A stretch of DNA of 64,000 nt, from positions 102,919-166,918 of the forward strand of contig NZ_ATYW01000021.1 of the NCBI RefSeq assembly GCF_000427885.1, given 5' to 3'. This DNA is from Glycomyces tenuis DSM 44171 (GTDB lineage Bacteria; Actinomycetota; Actinomycetes; Mycobacteriales; Micromonosporaceae). The notes under the pieces are model-generated. The model saw only the letters and a program-made list of their open reading frames with translations, was not told the DNA's origin and ran no database searches. This document shows positions 47,839 through 56,958 of the stretch, in pieces; positions within the stretch are counted from its first letter, which is position 1; each line of letters begins with the position of its first letter. Position numbers and translations under genes: made by a program.

Positions 47839-48291
47839 TTATCGGGGGCCTCCCGGCCCGGGCACCGGATCATGCGTGCCTGGCGTCACTCCGGGGCGGC
47901 AGCGGAGCACGCGCGCCGCGGCGAGGCGCCCGCCCGTCCACAGCCCGTAGCGGCTGACGGCCCGGTAGCCGTAGCCCGAGCAGGACGGGACGAACCTGCA
48001 CTGCACCGACACCCGCGGGGAGAGCAGCCTCCGGTAGGCGGCGATGGCGCGCAGGCCGAGCCGCCGGGGGAGCGGGCGGTGGCTCCGCCGGGCCCGTTCG
48101 AGGCGCTCTGGGGTGAGCCGGGCGAAGCCGAAGACGGCGGCGATCGCGCCCGGAGCGGGCTCGGAGGCGCCGCCGCAGGCCCGGGAGCAGGTGTTGCAGG
48201 GGCCGCCGGGATTGCAGGCGGCCTCCAGCGGGGCGCCGCAGCCGGTGGAGCAACCCGGCTCGTACGCGTTCGAGCAGCCTGACAGATCCAC
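47839..48291 (-). CDS. YidD-family protein with Cys-rich N-terminal extension
   Basis: A 150-aa protein. The C-terminal ~70 residues are a complete YidD (membrane protein insertion efficiency factor) domain: AAYRRLLSPRVSVQCRFVPS, CSGYGYRAVSRYG and LRCRPGVTPGTHDPVP. YidD normally sits between rnpA and yidC; those genes are absent here, so this is a stand-alone copy. The first ~45 residues add seven Cys (GCSNAYEPGC, STGC, PCNTCSRAC), possibly metal-binding. The GTG 48291 start is the only one that keeps them; no good ribosome site. Confidence 0.8.
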   Translation of the reverse strand: MDLSGCSNAYEPGCSTGCGAPLEAACNPGGPCNTCSRACGGASEPAPGAIAAVFGFARLTPERLERARRSHRPLPRRLGLRAIAAYRRLLSPRVSVQCRFVPSCSGYGYRAVSRYGLWTGGRLAAARVLRCRPGVTPGTHDPVPGPGGPR

Positions 48292-48751
48292 AGGACCGTT
48301 CTACACGCTCGCCTCGGCGGCGTTCGCAGTCCAGTCCGGAGTTTCCGCCGCCCGGTGGTCTTCCCGGGCCGCTCGCCGCGTCAGCGGCGCGAATCAGTCC
48401 GAATCAGAGCAAAACGTCTGTCGATTGGGGAGTATTCGTCCCGGAAACCGTAAGGAAGTCGATTGCGAACCGTTATGCGGCAAATACACCTATGTCAGGG
48501 AATTGACAGGAATGGTTCAGGGCCCGCACAGTCTCGTGTCCCACGGTGAAAGCCTCGGGGAATGAGGGGTTCCCGAGGGGTTATGGACCCGGTGGGACGG
48601 TCGCTTCGGACTCATCCTCCACTGACGATCACCGCTGCCCCGTCCCACCGGGACCTTTCAACGACGGTCCCGAGTCTGCACCGCGCCCGCAACCCAGCGC
48701 CGTCCGCGCCCCCGTTTCGACCGCCGCCTTCGCGGCGGCATCGGGCCCGCC
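48292..48751. other. Gene-free region between YidD-like and larE genes
   Basis: No credible gene. A stretch of lower GC (about 48410-48530) probably holds a promoter for the minus-strand YidD-like gene; the rest to 48751 is GC-rich with open frames but no ribosome site. Confidence 0.45.
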
Positions 48752-49591
48752 TCAGCGGTACCGCTCCGGGTCCGGCAGCAGCTCGTTCATCGCGCCCGAG
48801 CGGAATCCACGCTCGTCGAGCCGCACCTCCGCGAAGCCCTCGACGGCGGCGAGCACGTCCTTCCGCGCCGCCACGGCCGCCACCAGTTCCGAGTCGATCT
48901 CGACCTTCGCCGTGTCGTCGCCCAGGTCCCGCACCCGCAGGTTCCGCACCCGGATGCCCGCCGTCCGCAGCGCGCCGCGCAGCGCCGCCTCCGCGGCGGC
49001 CACGCGCTCCAGTCCCGAGGCGGTGACCTCGACGCCGTAGGCGATCCGGCTCGACAGGCACGCCGCGGCCGGCTTGTCCCACGTCGACAGGCCCCACTCC
49101 CGCGAGACCGCCCTGATCCGCTCCTTGCCCAGCCCGGCGTCGGCCAGCGGCGTGATCGCCCCGGCCGCGGCCGCGGCGCGGATGCCGGGCCGGAACCCGG
49201 CCACGACGTCGTCGGCGTTCGTGCCGGTGGCGACCGCCGCGATCCGGCGCCGCTCCGCCAGCGGCGCCAGGACGCTCATCAGCTCGGTCTTGCAGAAGAA
49301 GCAGCGGTCCCCCGCGTTCTGCCGGTAGCCTTCGCGCGCGAGCTCGTCGGTGGCCGGCGCGTGGTGGGCGACGCCCAGCCCGGCCGCGAAGCCGCGGGCG
49401 TGCTCGAGTTCACTGCCCGGCAGCGACGGCGAGACGGCGGTGGCGGCCTCGACCCGCTCGGGGCCGAGCGCGCGGACGGCGGCGGCCAGCAGGAACGCCG
49501 AGTCGGCGCCGCCGGAGAAGGCGACCAGCAGCGAAGGGAGCGAAGAGAGCCGGTCGAGCAGCGCGTCGACCTGGTCGGGCTGGGAGGTCAC
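48752..49591 (-). CDS. larE: LarE, ATP-dependent sacrificial sulfur transferase
   Basis: A 279-aa PP-loop enzyme of normal LarE length. The PP-loop is LLVAFSGGADSAFLLAA; GDRCFFCKTEL has the conserved Cys pair and KPAAACLSSRIAYG the family-specific Cys-Ser-Ser-Arg. LarE adenylates a pyridinium dicarboxylate intermediate and donates sulfur for the nickel-pincer cofactor of lactate racemase and related enzymes. LarB, LarC and a LarA-like enzyme are not in the window, so partners are elsewhere. The catalytic sulfur-donor Cys cannot be fixed by eye among these. Confidence 0.9.
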   Translation of the reverse strand: MTSQPDQVDALLDRLSSLPSLLVAFSGGADSAFLLAAAVRALGPERVEAATAVSPSLPGSELEHARGFAAGLGVAHHAPATDELAREGYRQNAGDRCFFCKTELMSVLAPLAERRRIAAVATGTNADDVVAGFRPGIRAAAAAGAITPLADAGLGKERIRAVSREWGLSTWDKPAAACLSSRIAYGVEVTASGLERVAAAEAALRGALRTAGIRVRNLRVRDLGDDTAKVEIDSELVAAVAARKDVLAAVEGFAEVRLDERGFRSGAMNELLPDPERYR

Positions 49592-49692
49592 CTCACGAGA
49601 CTACGTCGCGCCGCGCCGTCCGGCGGACGGCGAACCCCGCGATGAGACGCATTCGCGTCCGCCTCGCGGCGCCGATCTCCCGCCCGGCGGCC

Positions 49693-50094
49693 TCAGCCCA
49701 GATCGTCGGCGACGGCGCGGAGCATCTCGGCGATCTTCGCCCCGGTCTTGCGGTCGGGGCGCCGCCCGCGCGAGAGCGGCGGCATGATCTGCTGCTCCAG
49801 CACGCCGATCATGTCCTGCAAGAGGCTGTTGAGCTCCTCGGGCGAGCGCTTGGGCTTCTCGGCGGCCGGTGCGGCCGTGCCGGTCTGCGGCGCGGCGAGC
49901 ACGTGGACGCCCATCGCCTGCACGCCGCGGCGGGTGTCGATGATGCTGTACTCGACCTTCTGGCCCTTGACGAGTTCTTCGGCGCCCTCTGGCAGGGCGT
50001 CGCGGTGGACGAACACGTCCTTGCCGCCGTCGTCGCGGGAGACGAAGCCGAACCCCTTGTCGGCGTCGAACCACTTCACTCGGCCACTAGGCAC
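49693..50094 (-). CDS. Cold-shock-domain protein with C-terminal helical extension
   Basis: A 133-aa protein. Residues 1-65 are a cold-shock domain (GRVKWFDADKGFGFVSRDDG with RNP1 KGFGFV, RNP2 DVFVHR), which binds single-stranded RNA/DNA. A linker and a ~50-residue helical tail (PEELNSLLQDMIGVLEQQIM; KTGAKIAEMLRAVADDLG) make it twice the length of a simple CspA. It starts at GTG 50094. This longer type is known in actinobacteria; the tail's role is not. Confidence 0.9.
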   Translation of the reverse strand: MPSGRVKWFDADKGFGFVSRDDGGKDVFVHRDALPEGAEELVKGQKVEYSIIDTRRGVQAMGVHVLAAPQTGTAAPAAEKPKRSPEELNSLLQDMIGVLEQQIMPPLSRGRRPDRKTGAKIAEMLRAVADDLG

Positions 50095-50274
50095 GGCTCA
50101 ACCTCGAAATTCTCGTCTGGGTGGTACTGACAAGTCCGTCAACTCTAGCGTGGCCGAAGCCGGGGGAGTCAACCATCCGGGCGACTGCCCGCGCCCCGGC
50201 GCCTCGCCTCCGCCGCCCCGGGAACACCATCCCCATAGGAATTCTCACGCGGGAGACCTGGCGCCGGCCCGCGG

Positions 50275-51093
50275 CTACAGGCCCGCGATCCGCGTCTCGG
50301 GGACGAGCCCGAGCGCCGCCGCTCCCCCCAGCAGCCGCTCGACCGCCGCCCGGCCCTCCGCGCCCAGATCGCGCGAGAACTCGTTGACGTACAAGTCGAT
50401 GTGCTGGCGGCACACCGCCTCGGACATCTCCTGCGCGTGCTCGGCGATGTAGTCGCGGCTCGCCTCCGGAGCGGCCCAGGCGTAGTCCAGCGAGGCCCGG
50501 ATGGTCTCGGTGATCGCCTCGCCGTCGAGCCCGGCCTTGGCGACGATCGCGCCGAGCGGGATCGGCGCCCCCGTCGAGGCCTCCCACCACTCGCCGAGGT
50601 CGGCGAGGCACTGGAGCCCGTACTCGCGGTAGGTGAACCGGGCCTCGTGGATGACCAGGCCCGCGTCGAAGCGGCCCGACCGCACCGCGGGCATGATCCG
50701 GTCGAACGGCACGACCTCGACCTTGACGTCCTCGCCGCCCAGCTCGTCCATCCACAGCTTGAACAGCAGGAAGGCGGTGCTGCGGTCCGACGGGACGGCG
50801 ACCGTCGCGCCGCTCAGATCGGACCGGCCGTTCGTGAGCACCAGCGGCCCGCATCCGCGTCCGAGCGCGCCGCCGGCCGGCAGCAGCCGCCACTCCTCGC
50901 CCAGGTACGGCAGCGCCGCGTAGGAGACCTTCGCGACGTCGAACTCGCCGTTCGCGCAAGCGGTGTTGGTGACGTCGATGTCGGCGAACGTCAAGCGCAC
51001 CGGCGGCGCTCCGTCGAGGAGCCCGGCCGCCCAAGCGTGGTAGATGAACGTGTCGTTGGGGCACGGGGAATGCGCCAGGTGGATCTCGCTCAC
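50275..51093 (-). CDS. mqnD: 1,4-dihydroxy-6-naphthoate synthase (MqnD)
   Basis: A 272-aa periplasmic-binding-fold enzyme. Family motifs include AHSPCPNDTFIYHAW at the start, VAKVSYAALPYL, GRGCGPLVLT and GLVIHEARFTY. MqnD converts cyclic de-hypoxanthine futalosine to 1,4-dihydroxy-6-naphthoate in the futalosine route to menaquinone. It starts 4 bp after mqnB on the same strand, so the two form an operon. Confidence 0.95.
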   Translation of the reverse strand: MSEIHLAHSPCPNDTFIYHAWAAGLLDGAPPVRLTFADIDVTNTACANGEFDVAKVSYAALPYLGEEWRLLPAGGALGRGCGPLVLTNGRSDLSGATVAVPSDRSTAFLLFKLWMDELGGEDVKVEVVPFDRIMPAVRSGRFDAGLVIHEARFTYREYGLQCLADLGEWWEASTGAPIPLGAIVAKAGLDGEAITETIRASLDYAWAAPEASRDYIAEHAQEMSEAVCRQHIDLYVNEFSRDLGAEGRAAVERLLGGAAALGLVPETRIAGL

Positions 51094-51097
51094 GGCC

Positions 51098-51712
51098 TCA
51101 CAGCTCCCTGATCGCGCCGGTCAGCGCCTTGAGCGCCGCGGCCCAGTCCCACAGCTCGACGTCGCGCTCGCCGACGAAGTTGGAGACGGTGCGGATCTCG
51201 GCGAACGGCAGCCCGGCCTGCTGGGCGGCGGTGGCGACGCCGAAGCCCTCCATGGCCTCCCCGACCGCCTCGGGATAGCGGTGGGCGAGGTTCGCGGCCA
51301 GGCCGTCCGAGCCGGTGATCGAGGCGAGCGTGAGGATCTCCCCGCGGACCCCCTCGACGGCCACGGTCAGGACCGTGTTGCAGCCGATCCGGTTGGTGCC
51401 GAAGCCGAGCTCGTCGATCGGCTGGAACCGCCACGGGAGCGCCACGCCGAGCTCGGCGGCGACGGCGTCGGTGGCGATGAGGACGTCGCCGATCTTGGCG
51501 CGGCCCTTGAAGGCCCCGCAGATGCCCGCGTTGACGACCACGTCGTAGGCGCGGCCCATCTGGCCGTTCTCGGCGATGGCCCGCGCGGTGGCCGCCGCCG
51601 CGGCGGCGGGGCCGACACCGGCCACGAGGACGTCCAGTTCATGGCGGACCGTGCGGCCGGCCTCGATGGCCTCGGCCTCCTCGCTGACCGCGCACACGAC
51701 GAGCATTCGCAT
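51098..51712 (-). CDS. mqnB: Futalosine hydrolase (MqnB)
   Basis: A 204-aa nucleoside-phosphorylase-fold enzyme: VAGVGPAAAAAATARAI, VVVNAGICGAFKG, EMEGFGVA-like AMEGFGVATAA and FAEIRTVSNFVGERD. MqnB cleaves futalosine, releasing hypoxanthine, one step before MqnC in menaquinone synthesis. With mqnD next to it this assigns the futalosine pathway to the organism; mqnA, mqnC and mqnE are not here. ATG 51712 or 51706 can start it. Confidence 0.93.
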   Translation of the reverse strand: MRMLVVCAVSEEAEAIEAGRTVRHELDVLVAGVGPAAAAAATARAIAENGQMGRAYDVVVNAGICGAFKGRAKIGDVLIATDAVAAELGVALPWRFQPIDELGFGTNRIGCNTVLTVAVEGVRGEILTLASITGSDGLAANLAHRYPEAVGEAMEGFGVATAAQQAGLPFAEIRTVSNFVGERDVELWDWAAALKALTGAIREL

Positions 51713-51828
51713 GAGGTCAAACGTACCGGGTCCGCATCGCGGCCCGGGCCCCCGAGACGTGTGAGAAAGGACGGCGTACCGGGCCCCGTCCGGCGGGCGG
51801 GCCGCCGCCTTGGCCTATCCTTGAAGAC

Positions 51829-52614
51829 GTGCCTGAGAGCTCAACCGCCACCGCAGCCGCGAAGACCCGCACCCGCAAACCGCGTCTCGACCGCGTGTGC
51901 GCCGACGCCGTCGAGCTCGCCAGAGAGGCCGCCGAGGAGGCCGGCGACGCCGTCGGCGAGCACCTGGCCGTCGAGGCCGAGGCCGAGCGGGTCGTCACCC
52001 ACTACTTCGACTGCACGCTGTCCGGCTACCGCGGCTGGCGCTGGGCCGTCGTGGTCACCCGCGCCCCCCGCGCCAGGGCCGCCACGGTCTCCGAGACCGC
52101 GCTGCTGCCCGGCCCGGACGCGCTCCGCGCCCCCGCGTGGGTGCCGTGGGTCGAGCGGCTCGAGGCCGGCGAGGTCGGCACCGGCGAGGTCCTGCCGACC
52201 GGCGAGGACGACGACCGCCTCATGCCCGCCTACCTCTACTCCGAGGACGACGCCGTCGAGGACATCGCCTTCGAGCTGGGCCTCGGACGCGAGCGCGTGA
52301 TGAACCGCGAAGGGCGCATGGAGACCGCGCAGCGCTGGTACGACGGCGACCGCGGCCCGGGCGCCCCGATCAGCGAGGCCGCCCCCGTGCCCGCCCGCTG
52401 CGGCACCTGCGGCTTCTACCTGCCGCTGGCGGGCTCGATGCGGGTGGCCTTCGGCGCGTGCGCGAACCTGTACTCCTCGGAGGACGGCAGGGTCGTCTCG
52501 GCCGACCACGGCTGCGGCGCCCACTCCCAGATCGCCGAATTCGTCGACACCACGCCGCAGGGCGTGGCCCAGTCCGAGACCATCTATGACGATGAGGGCT
52601 CGGAAGAACTCTGA
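51829..52614 (+). CDS. DUF3027 protein
   Basis: A 261-aa protein of the actinobacterial DUF3027 family: RVCADAVELAREAAEEAG near the start, VVTHYFDCTLSGYRGWRW, then ARCGTCGFYLPLAGSMRVAF with a Cys pair and DHGCGAHSQIAE, suggesting a zinc site. The gene neighbours DUF2530 and sepH, a conserved actinobacterial grouping. It starts at GTG 51829 with TATCCT (51816-51821) only 7 bases before, so the mRNA may be leaderless. Its last ten codons recur just after the stop. Confidence 0.85.
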   Translation: MPESSTATAAAKTRTRKPRLDRVCADAVELAREAAEEAGDAVGEHLAVEAEAERVVTHYFDCTLSGYRGWRWAVVVTRAPRARAATVSETALLPGPDALRAPAWVPWVERLEAGEVGTGEVLPTGEDDDRLMPAYLYSEDDAVEDIAFELGLGRERVMNREGRMETAQRWYDGDRGPGAPISEAAPVPARCGTCGFYLPLAGSMRVAFGACANLYSSEDGRVVSADHGCGAHSQIAEFVDTTPQGVAQSETIYDDEGSEEL

Positions 52615-52654
52615 CCCCGTCCGCCTATGGCGACGAGGGCTCCGAGGAGCGCTG
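52585..52654 (+). repeat. Duplicated 3' end of the DUF3027 gene
   Basis: The last codons (52585-52613) recur at 52626-52654 with 23 of 29 bases identical by eye: TATGACGATGAGGGCTC against TATGGCGACGAGGGCTC. The second copy lies past the stop codon. Confidence 0.6.
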
Positions 52655-52671
52655 CGTCCGGAGCGGCCGGT

Positions 52672-53013
52672 TCACTCGCTCGGCGGCTCAGAGGCGCCGC
52701 CGTCGCGACGCGAGGAGAAATGGCGGCGGTCCATGACCACCATGACGGCCGTGCCGAGGAGTCCGAGCACCACGCCGCACAGCGCGCACGCCGCCCACCA
52801 TTCGCGCCCCGAATCGGCCAGTTCGTCCCGGAACAATTGGGTCAGCGCCAAGGCGATCGTCCACAGTAGTGTCCCGCCCGCGGCGATCGGCGTCATGCGC
52901 ATCTGCACCGCCTCGGGCGCCGGCAGCTCTGGCGAGCGCTTGACCCGCTCGAACGCGTCACGAGGCGTCGACGATGGCGTGGGCGAAGATCCGGAACTTC
53001 CGTCGGGCGACAC
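52672..53013 (-). CDS. DUF2530 membrane protein
   Basis: A 113-aa protein with two membrane helices (MTPIAAGGTLLWTIALALTQ and WAACALCGVVLGLLGTAVMV) and charged ends, the usual layout of DUF2530. It is found between DUF3027 and sepH genes in many actinobacteria, here convergent with the first and divergent from the second. Function unknown. Confidence 0.8.
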   Translation of the reverse strand: MSPDGSSGSSPTPSSTPRDAFERVKRSPELPAPEAVQMRMTPIAAGGTLLWTIALALTQLFRDELADSGREWWAACALCGVVLGLLGTAVMVVMDRRHFSSRRDGGASEPPSE

Positions 53014-53183
53014 TTCGCCAATGTACTCTGCGACAGACTCCGCGACAATCCGTAACTCCGACTCGAAAGCGTCGCATGTGCGAATATCGGCCCCCGGTGG
53101 TTGTGGTTCGCCGGTAGGGTTGGGCGTACGCTCGGGTGAGCTGGCAATGCGGCGCTGACGAAGAAGACGAGGGGTGGAAAGGC

Positions 53184-54206
53184 ATGAGGCCGGTACGGTT
53201 CGTAGCCCTCTCAGAGGACGGTCATGCGCTGGTGCTCGCCGACGAGCTGGGGCGTCTGCTGGCGCTGCCGCTCGACGAGCGGGTCTCGGCGGCCGTCGAC
53301 GTGCCCGACGGCGGAAAGCCGACGAAGGCCGACGGCGAGGGCCGGCCGGCCGCGAATCAGCCGAGTCCCCGCTCCGCGCCGCCGCGCGGCGCCACGCACG
53401 TCAACCTGTCCCCGCGCGACATCCAGACCCGCATCCGCGCCGGTGAGAGCGCCGAGGACATCGCCGCCTCCGCACAGGTCGCCGTCGACCGGGTGCTGCG
53501 CTACGCCGGCCCGGTCCTCCAGGAGCGGGCGATGCTCGCGCAGGCGGCCCGCCGGGCCCGTCTGGCCACTTCGGAGCGCGGCGAGCGCATGTCCAACGTG
53601 GTCGACGTGAAGCTCGGCGCGCACGGTGTCGATCCCGAGGCGGTCTCGTGGGACGCGTGGCGGACCGAGGACGGCTCGTGGATGGTCCAGGCCTCGTGGT
53701 CCTCGGGCAAGACGACGGCGCGGGCGCGCTGGAAGCTCGACCGGGCCCGCCAGACGGTGACGCCCGACGACGAGATGGCGCAGTTCCTCTCGACGCCGGC
53801 GCCCAAGCAGGTGCCCGAATCGCTGAACGAGCCCTCCGACCTGGGCATCAGGCCCGGCGAGCCGGTGCGTCCCTCGCGCGATCCGATGCACGGCCTGAGC
53901 GACGACGACTCGACCCGGCCCGACCCGCTGCGCCGCGACCGGCTCCGCGAGGTGCTCGAGCGCCCGCTCGACGAGCCGGCCGGGCGCGGCAAGCCGCACG
54001 CCGCGCAGCTGGGCCTGCCGGGCACGACCGCGCCGGAGCAGCGCGAGACGCCGGAGGTGCCGTCGCTGGCGGTGCTGCGTCCGGGCAAGCGCTCGGCGGC
54101 CGAGGACGACGTGCAGTCCCCGCCGCTGGCCGCGGCCGGCTCGAAGCCGCGCAACCAGCTCCCCGGCTGGGACGATGTGCTCTTCGGCGGAGCCGGAAAG
54201 AAGTAG
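53184..54206 (+). CDS. sepH: SepH, cell-division protein
   Basis: A 340-aa protein of the DUF3071/SepH family. The N-terminal domain begins VRFVALSEDGHALVLADE; a conserved helix-turn-helix-like segment is LSPRDIQTRIRAGESAEDIA... VDRVLRYAGPVLQERAMLAQ; a disordered Pro/Arg-rich middle follows and the C-terminus ends in LPGWDDVLFGG. SepH binds FtsZ and stimulates its assembly into filaments in Streptomyces and mycobacteria. ATG 53184 follows GGTGGAAAGG. The final codons are repeated beyond the stop. Confidence 0.93.
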   Translation: MRPVRFVALSEDGHALVLADELGRLLALPLDERVSAAVDVPDGGKPTKADGEGRPAANQPSPRSAPPRGATHVNLSPRDIQTRIRAGESAEDIAASAQVAVDRVLRYAGPVLQERAMLAQAARRARLATSERGERMSNVVDVKLGAHGVDPEAVSWDAWRTEDGSWMVQASWSSGKTTARARWKLDRARQTVTPDDEMAQFLSTPAPKQVPESLNEPSDLGIRPGEPVRPSRDPMHGLSDDDSTRPDPLRRDRLREVLERPLDEPAGRGKPHAAQLGLPGTTAPEQRETPEVPSLAVLRPGKRSAAEDDVQSPPLAAAGSKPRNQLPGWDDVLFGGAGKK

Positions 54207-54256
54207 CCCAGCGGCGGAGCCGGGAAGAAGCAGCTCGCGGCGGAGCCGGCGAAAGC
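54186..54256 (+). repeat. Triplicated 3' end of sepH
   Basis: The end of sepH, GGCGGAGCCGGAAAGAAG then TAG (54186-54206), recurs in frame at 54213-54230 with one change and, more diverged, at 54239-54256. Confidence 0.7.
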
Positions 54257-54594
54257 GCAGTACAGCGGCGGCCGCCGAGCCGATACGGCGGGATGTTCCG
54301 GATATGCGGCCCTCGGTGGTCCCCCTTGTTCAAAGCCATGCCGAGACTGTGGCGGATTGCGATCGCTCGCTCTCGCGGTCCGGCGGCGCGGACGGGGCCG
54401 CGAGTCTCGATCGGCCGGGCGCGCTCTTCGGAGTGCGCCCGGCCTTGCCGTCGTCTCCGGGGTGCGCGGCGCGGGAGGGAATGCGACGCCGAGTTCCCGG
54501 ATCGCTTGAGGGCGTCTCCGGCGTTCGCGGCGGGGAGGGCTTCGTCATATTCACTGGCTAGCCGGCCGGTAAGTAGATAGAATCGGGGACTGTT
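54207..54594. other. Intergenic region sepH / MFS
   Basis: No gene seen. After the repeats it is GC-rich; TAGAAT (54578-54583) lies 11 bases before the MFS start and is a likely -10, giving a very short leader. Confidence 0.45.
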
Positions 54595-55863
54595 ATGTCC
54601 CCCGTCATTGCTCGCCAGCTGCATGAGACGTTCCGCGCGCTCACCTTCCCCGCCTATCGCGTGTTCGCGATCGGGCAGCTGATGGGCACCCTCGGGTTCT
54701 GGCTCCAGACCACCGCCATCAACTGGCTCGTCCTCGAGCTCACCGGCGACTCCGGCACCGCCCTCGGGCTCTCCCTCGCCCTCCAGTTCGGCCCCTACCT
54801 CCTCTTCAGCCTCCAAGGCGGCAAGATCGCCGACGCCTTCGACAAGCGCGTCATCCTGCTCGCCTCCTCCCTGGCCAACGCGCTCGCCGCCACCGTGCTC
54901 GCCGTGGTCGTGCTCTCCGGCGCCGCCGAAGTGTGGATGGTCTACCTCGCCGTGTTCGTCTTCGGCTGCGTCTCCGTCATCGAGGGCCCGGCCCGCCAGG
55001 CCTTCTACTCCGAGCTCGTCGAGGGCGACGCACTGCCCAACGCCATCGCCCTCGGCTCGGCCATCTTCAACACCAGCCGCATCGCCGGCCCGGCGGTCGC
55101 GGGGCTCCTCATCGCCGTCACCTCCACCGGCACCGTCCTCGCCGTCAACGCCGCGTTCTTCCTCGGCCCGGCCGTCGCCTGCGCCGTCCTGCTGCGCCGC
55201 CGCCTGTCGAACCCGGTCGTCCGCGCGGCCGACACCAGCGGCGGCATCCGCGAGGCCCTCCGCTTCGTCGCCGGACGCCCCGACCTCCTCGGCGTCCTGG
55301 TCGTCGCCCTGTTCGTCTCGGGCTTCGCCTTCAACTTCCCGATCACGCTCTCGATGCTCGCCAAGACCGAGTTCGTCACCGGCGCCGACACCTTCGGCCT
55401 GCTGCTCACCGCCCTGGCCGTCGGCGCGCTCATCGGCTCGCTGGTCTCGGGCCGCAGGCGCGGGCGGCCGGGCGTGTACACCGTCCTCGCCTCCGGCCTG
55501 GCCCTCGGGGTCTTCACGACCGCGACCGGCTTCGGGCCCACCTTCGCCTCGGCGATGATCCTGCTGGTGCCCACCGGCTTCGCCATGGTCTACTTCGCGC
55601 AGGCCGCCAACCAGCGCGTCCAGATGGGCGTGCGCGGCGACTTCCGCGGACGCGTCCTGAGCCTGTACCTGCTGGTGTTCCTCGGCTCGACCGCCGTGTT
55701 CGCGCCGCTGGTCGGCTGGGTGTGCGAGGTCGCCGGGGCCAGGGCCGGACTGTGGCTCGGCGGCGGCGTGTCGATCGTGGCCGTCGTGCTCGCCTACGGA
55801 GCCAAGCACCTGCGGCTGCGCCGCCAACTGGCGTCCGCCGTCCCCAGCAAGGCCATGCCTTGA
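54595..55863 (+). CDS. MFS exporter (MFS_3 type)
   Basis: A 422-aa protein with twelve membrane segments. The cytoplasmic loop after TM2 is GGKIADAFDKRVIL (the GxxxDRxxR-type motif A) and the middle has EGPARQAFYSELV, typical of the enterobactin-exporter/TetV-like MFS_3 group. It probably exports a drug-like or siderophore-like compound by proton antiport. No adjacent regulator. No ribosome site is obvious; the promoter lies very close to the ATG. Confidence 0.9.
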   Translation: MSPVIARQLHETFRALTFPAYRVFAIGQLMGTLGFWLQTTAINWLVLELTGDSGTALGLSLALQFGPYLLFSLQGGKIADAFDKRVILLASSLANALAATVLAVVVLSGAAEVWMVYLAVFVFGCVSVIEGPARQAFYSELVEGDALPNAIALGSAIFNTSRIAGPAVAGLLIAVTSTGTVLAVNAAFFLGPAVACAVLLRRRLSNPVVRAADTSGGIREALRFVAGRPDLLGVLVVALFVSGFAFNFPITLSMLAKTEFVTGADTFGLLLTALAVGALIGSLVSGRRRGRPGVYTVLASGLALGVFTTATGFGPTFASAMILLVPTGFAMVYFAQAANQRVQMGVRGDFRGRVLSLYLLVFLGSTAVFAPLVGWVCEVAGARAGLWLGGGVSIVAVVLAYGAKHLRLRRQLASAVPSKAMP

Positions 55864-56203
55864 CCGTGACCGCCCGCCGGCCGTGTGGGGTGCGTCTCGG
55901 CTCCCGCCGCCCCCGGCCGGGGCACGCCCTGAAAGCCCCTCCTGCCGCGGCCCGCCGCACCTGCCGCGACGCCGCGCCCGCGGCCCGCTACGCCGTTCGC
56001 GGAGCCGCCAGCTCCCCGCGCGCCGAGCGGACCGCCGTGTTACTTCCCGGAAATTACCGTCTCGTCTGTTGGGATTTCACTGAATTAACAGTCGGCGTTG
56101 CTGCGAGGATTAGACGCATCGCGACAACCCCGTCGCGCCGCCTCGACACATCCATCGAGCGCGGCGCGCGCCGATACCCCTAGCAGTTTCTGGAGGGAAT
56201 CCA
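55864..56203. other. Intergenic region MFS / thpR
   Basis: No gene seen. The right half (about 56035-56130) is lower in GC and should hold the thpR promoter. A good ribosome site, TGGAGGG, precedes thpR. Confidence 0.45.
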
Positions 56204-56887
56204 GTGAGTGCCACCGTCGCCACCGCAGTCGCCGCCGAGAACGGGACGCGGACGCAGCGCCTCTTCGCCGCGCTGCCGCTCCCGGACAACGCCGTGTCCG
56301 ACCTCGCCGAAGTGGTGTCCGATCTCAACATCGCCCGCCGCACCGGCACCCCGTCCGGCCGAGGCGGCCGCCCCGGCGTGGGCACCCGGCGACCCGCCCA
56401 GTCGAACCGGCTCGTCCGCTCCGCGAACTGGCACCTGACCGTCGCCTACCTCGGCGACGTCGACACCGAGCGGCTCGGCGAGGCATCCGAGGTCCTCGCC
56501 GCCGCCTGCGGCGCCTTCGACCCCCTGCGGCTGTGCGTCTCCGGCGGCGGACGGTTCGGCCGCGGCCGCTACTCGGTCGTCTACGCCGGCCTCGACGGCG
56601 ACGTCGCCCGCCTCGTCCAGCTGGTTCACCGCATCCGCGCCGGCCTCATCGCCGCCGAGCTCCCCGTCGACCAGAAGCAGTACCGCCCGCACGTCACCCT
56701 CGCCCGCCCCGGCGACCGCGTCACCAACCAGCAAGCGGCCCAAGACCTGCTGACCCTGCGCCGCTACCACGGCCCGAGCTGGACCGCCCACGACGTCGTA
56801 CTGTACAAATCGGACTACGGCACGAAGCCCGGCGGCGAGCAGCCGAATTACACCGCTGTGGCGACGATGCCGCTCGGCACCCCCTGA
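56204..56887 (+). CDS. thpR: RNA 2',3'-cyclic phosphodiesterase (ThpR)
   Basis: A 227-aa 2H-phosphoesterase. The two HxT motifs are HLTVAYLGD and HVTLARPGD; LFAALPLPD is the usual start of the fold. An insert of ~25 residues rich in Arg/Gly (RRTGTPSGRGGRP) lies before the first motif. ThpR opens 2',3'-cyclic phosphates on RNA ends. GTG 56204 is supported by TGGAGGG seven bases upstream. Confidence 0.9.
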   Translation: MSATVATAVAAENGTRTQRLFAALPLPDNAVSDLAEVVSDLNIARRTGTPSGRGGRPGVGTRRPAQSNRLVRSANWHLTVAYLGDVDTERLGEASEVLAAACGAFDPLRLCVSGGGRFGRGRYSVVYAGLDGDVARLVQLVHRIRAGLIAAELPVDQKQYRPHVTLARPGDRVTNQQAAQDLLTLRRYHGPSWTAHDVVLYKSDYGTKPGGEQPNYTAVATMPLGTP

Positions 56888-56958
56888 GATCCCCGACCCG
56901 CTCGCGCGATCTGGGCGAAAGCCCGGCCCGGGGCCCCCGCGCCCGGTAGAAAGAGTGC

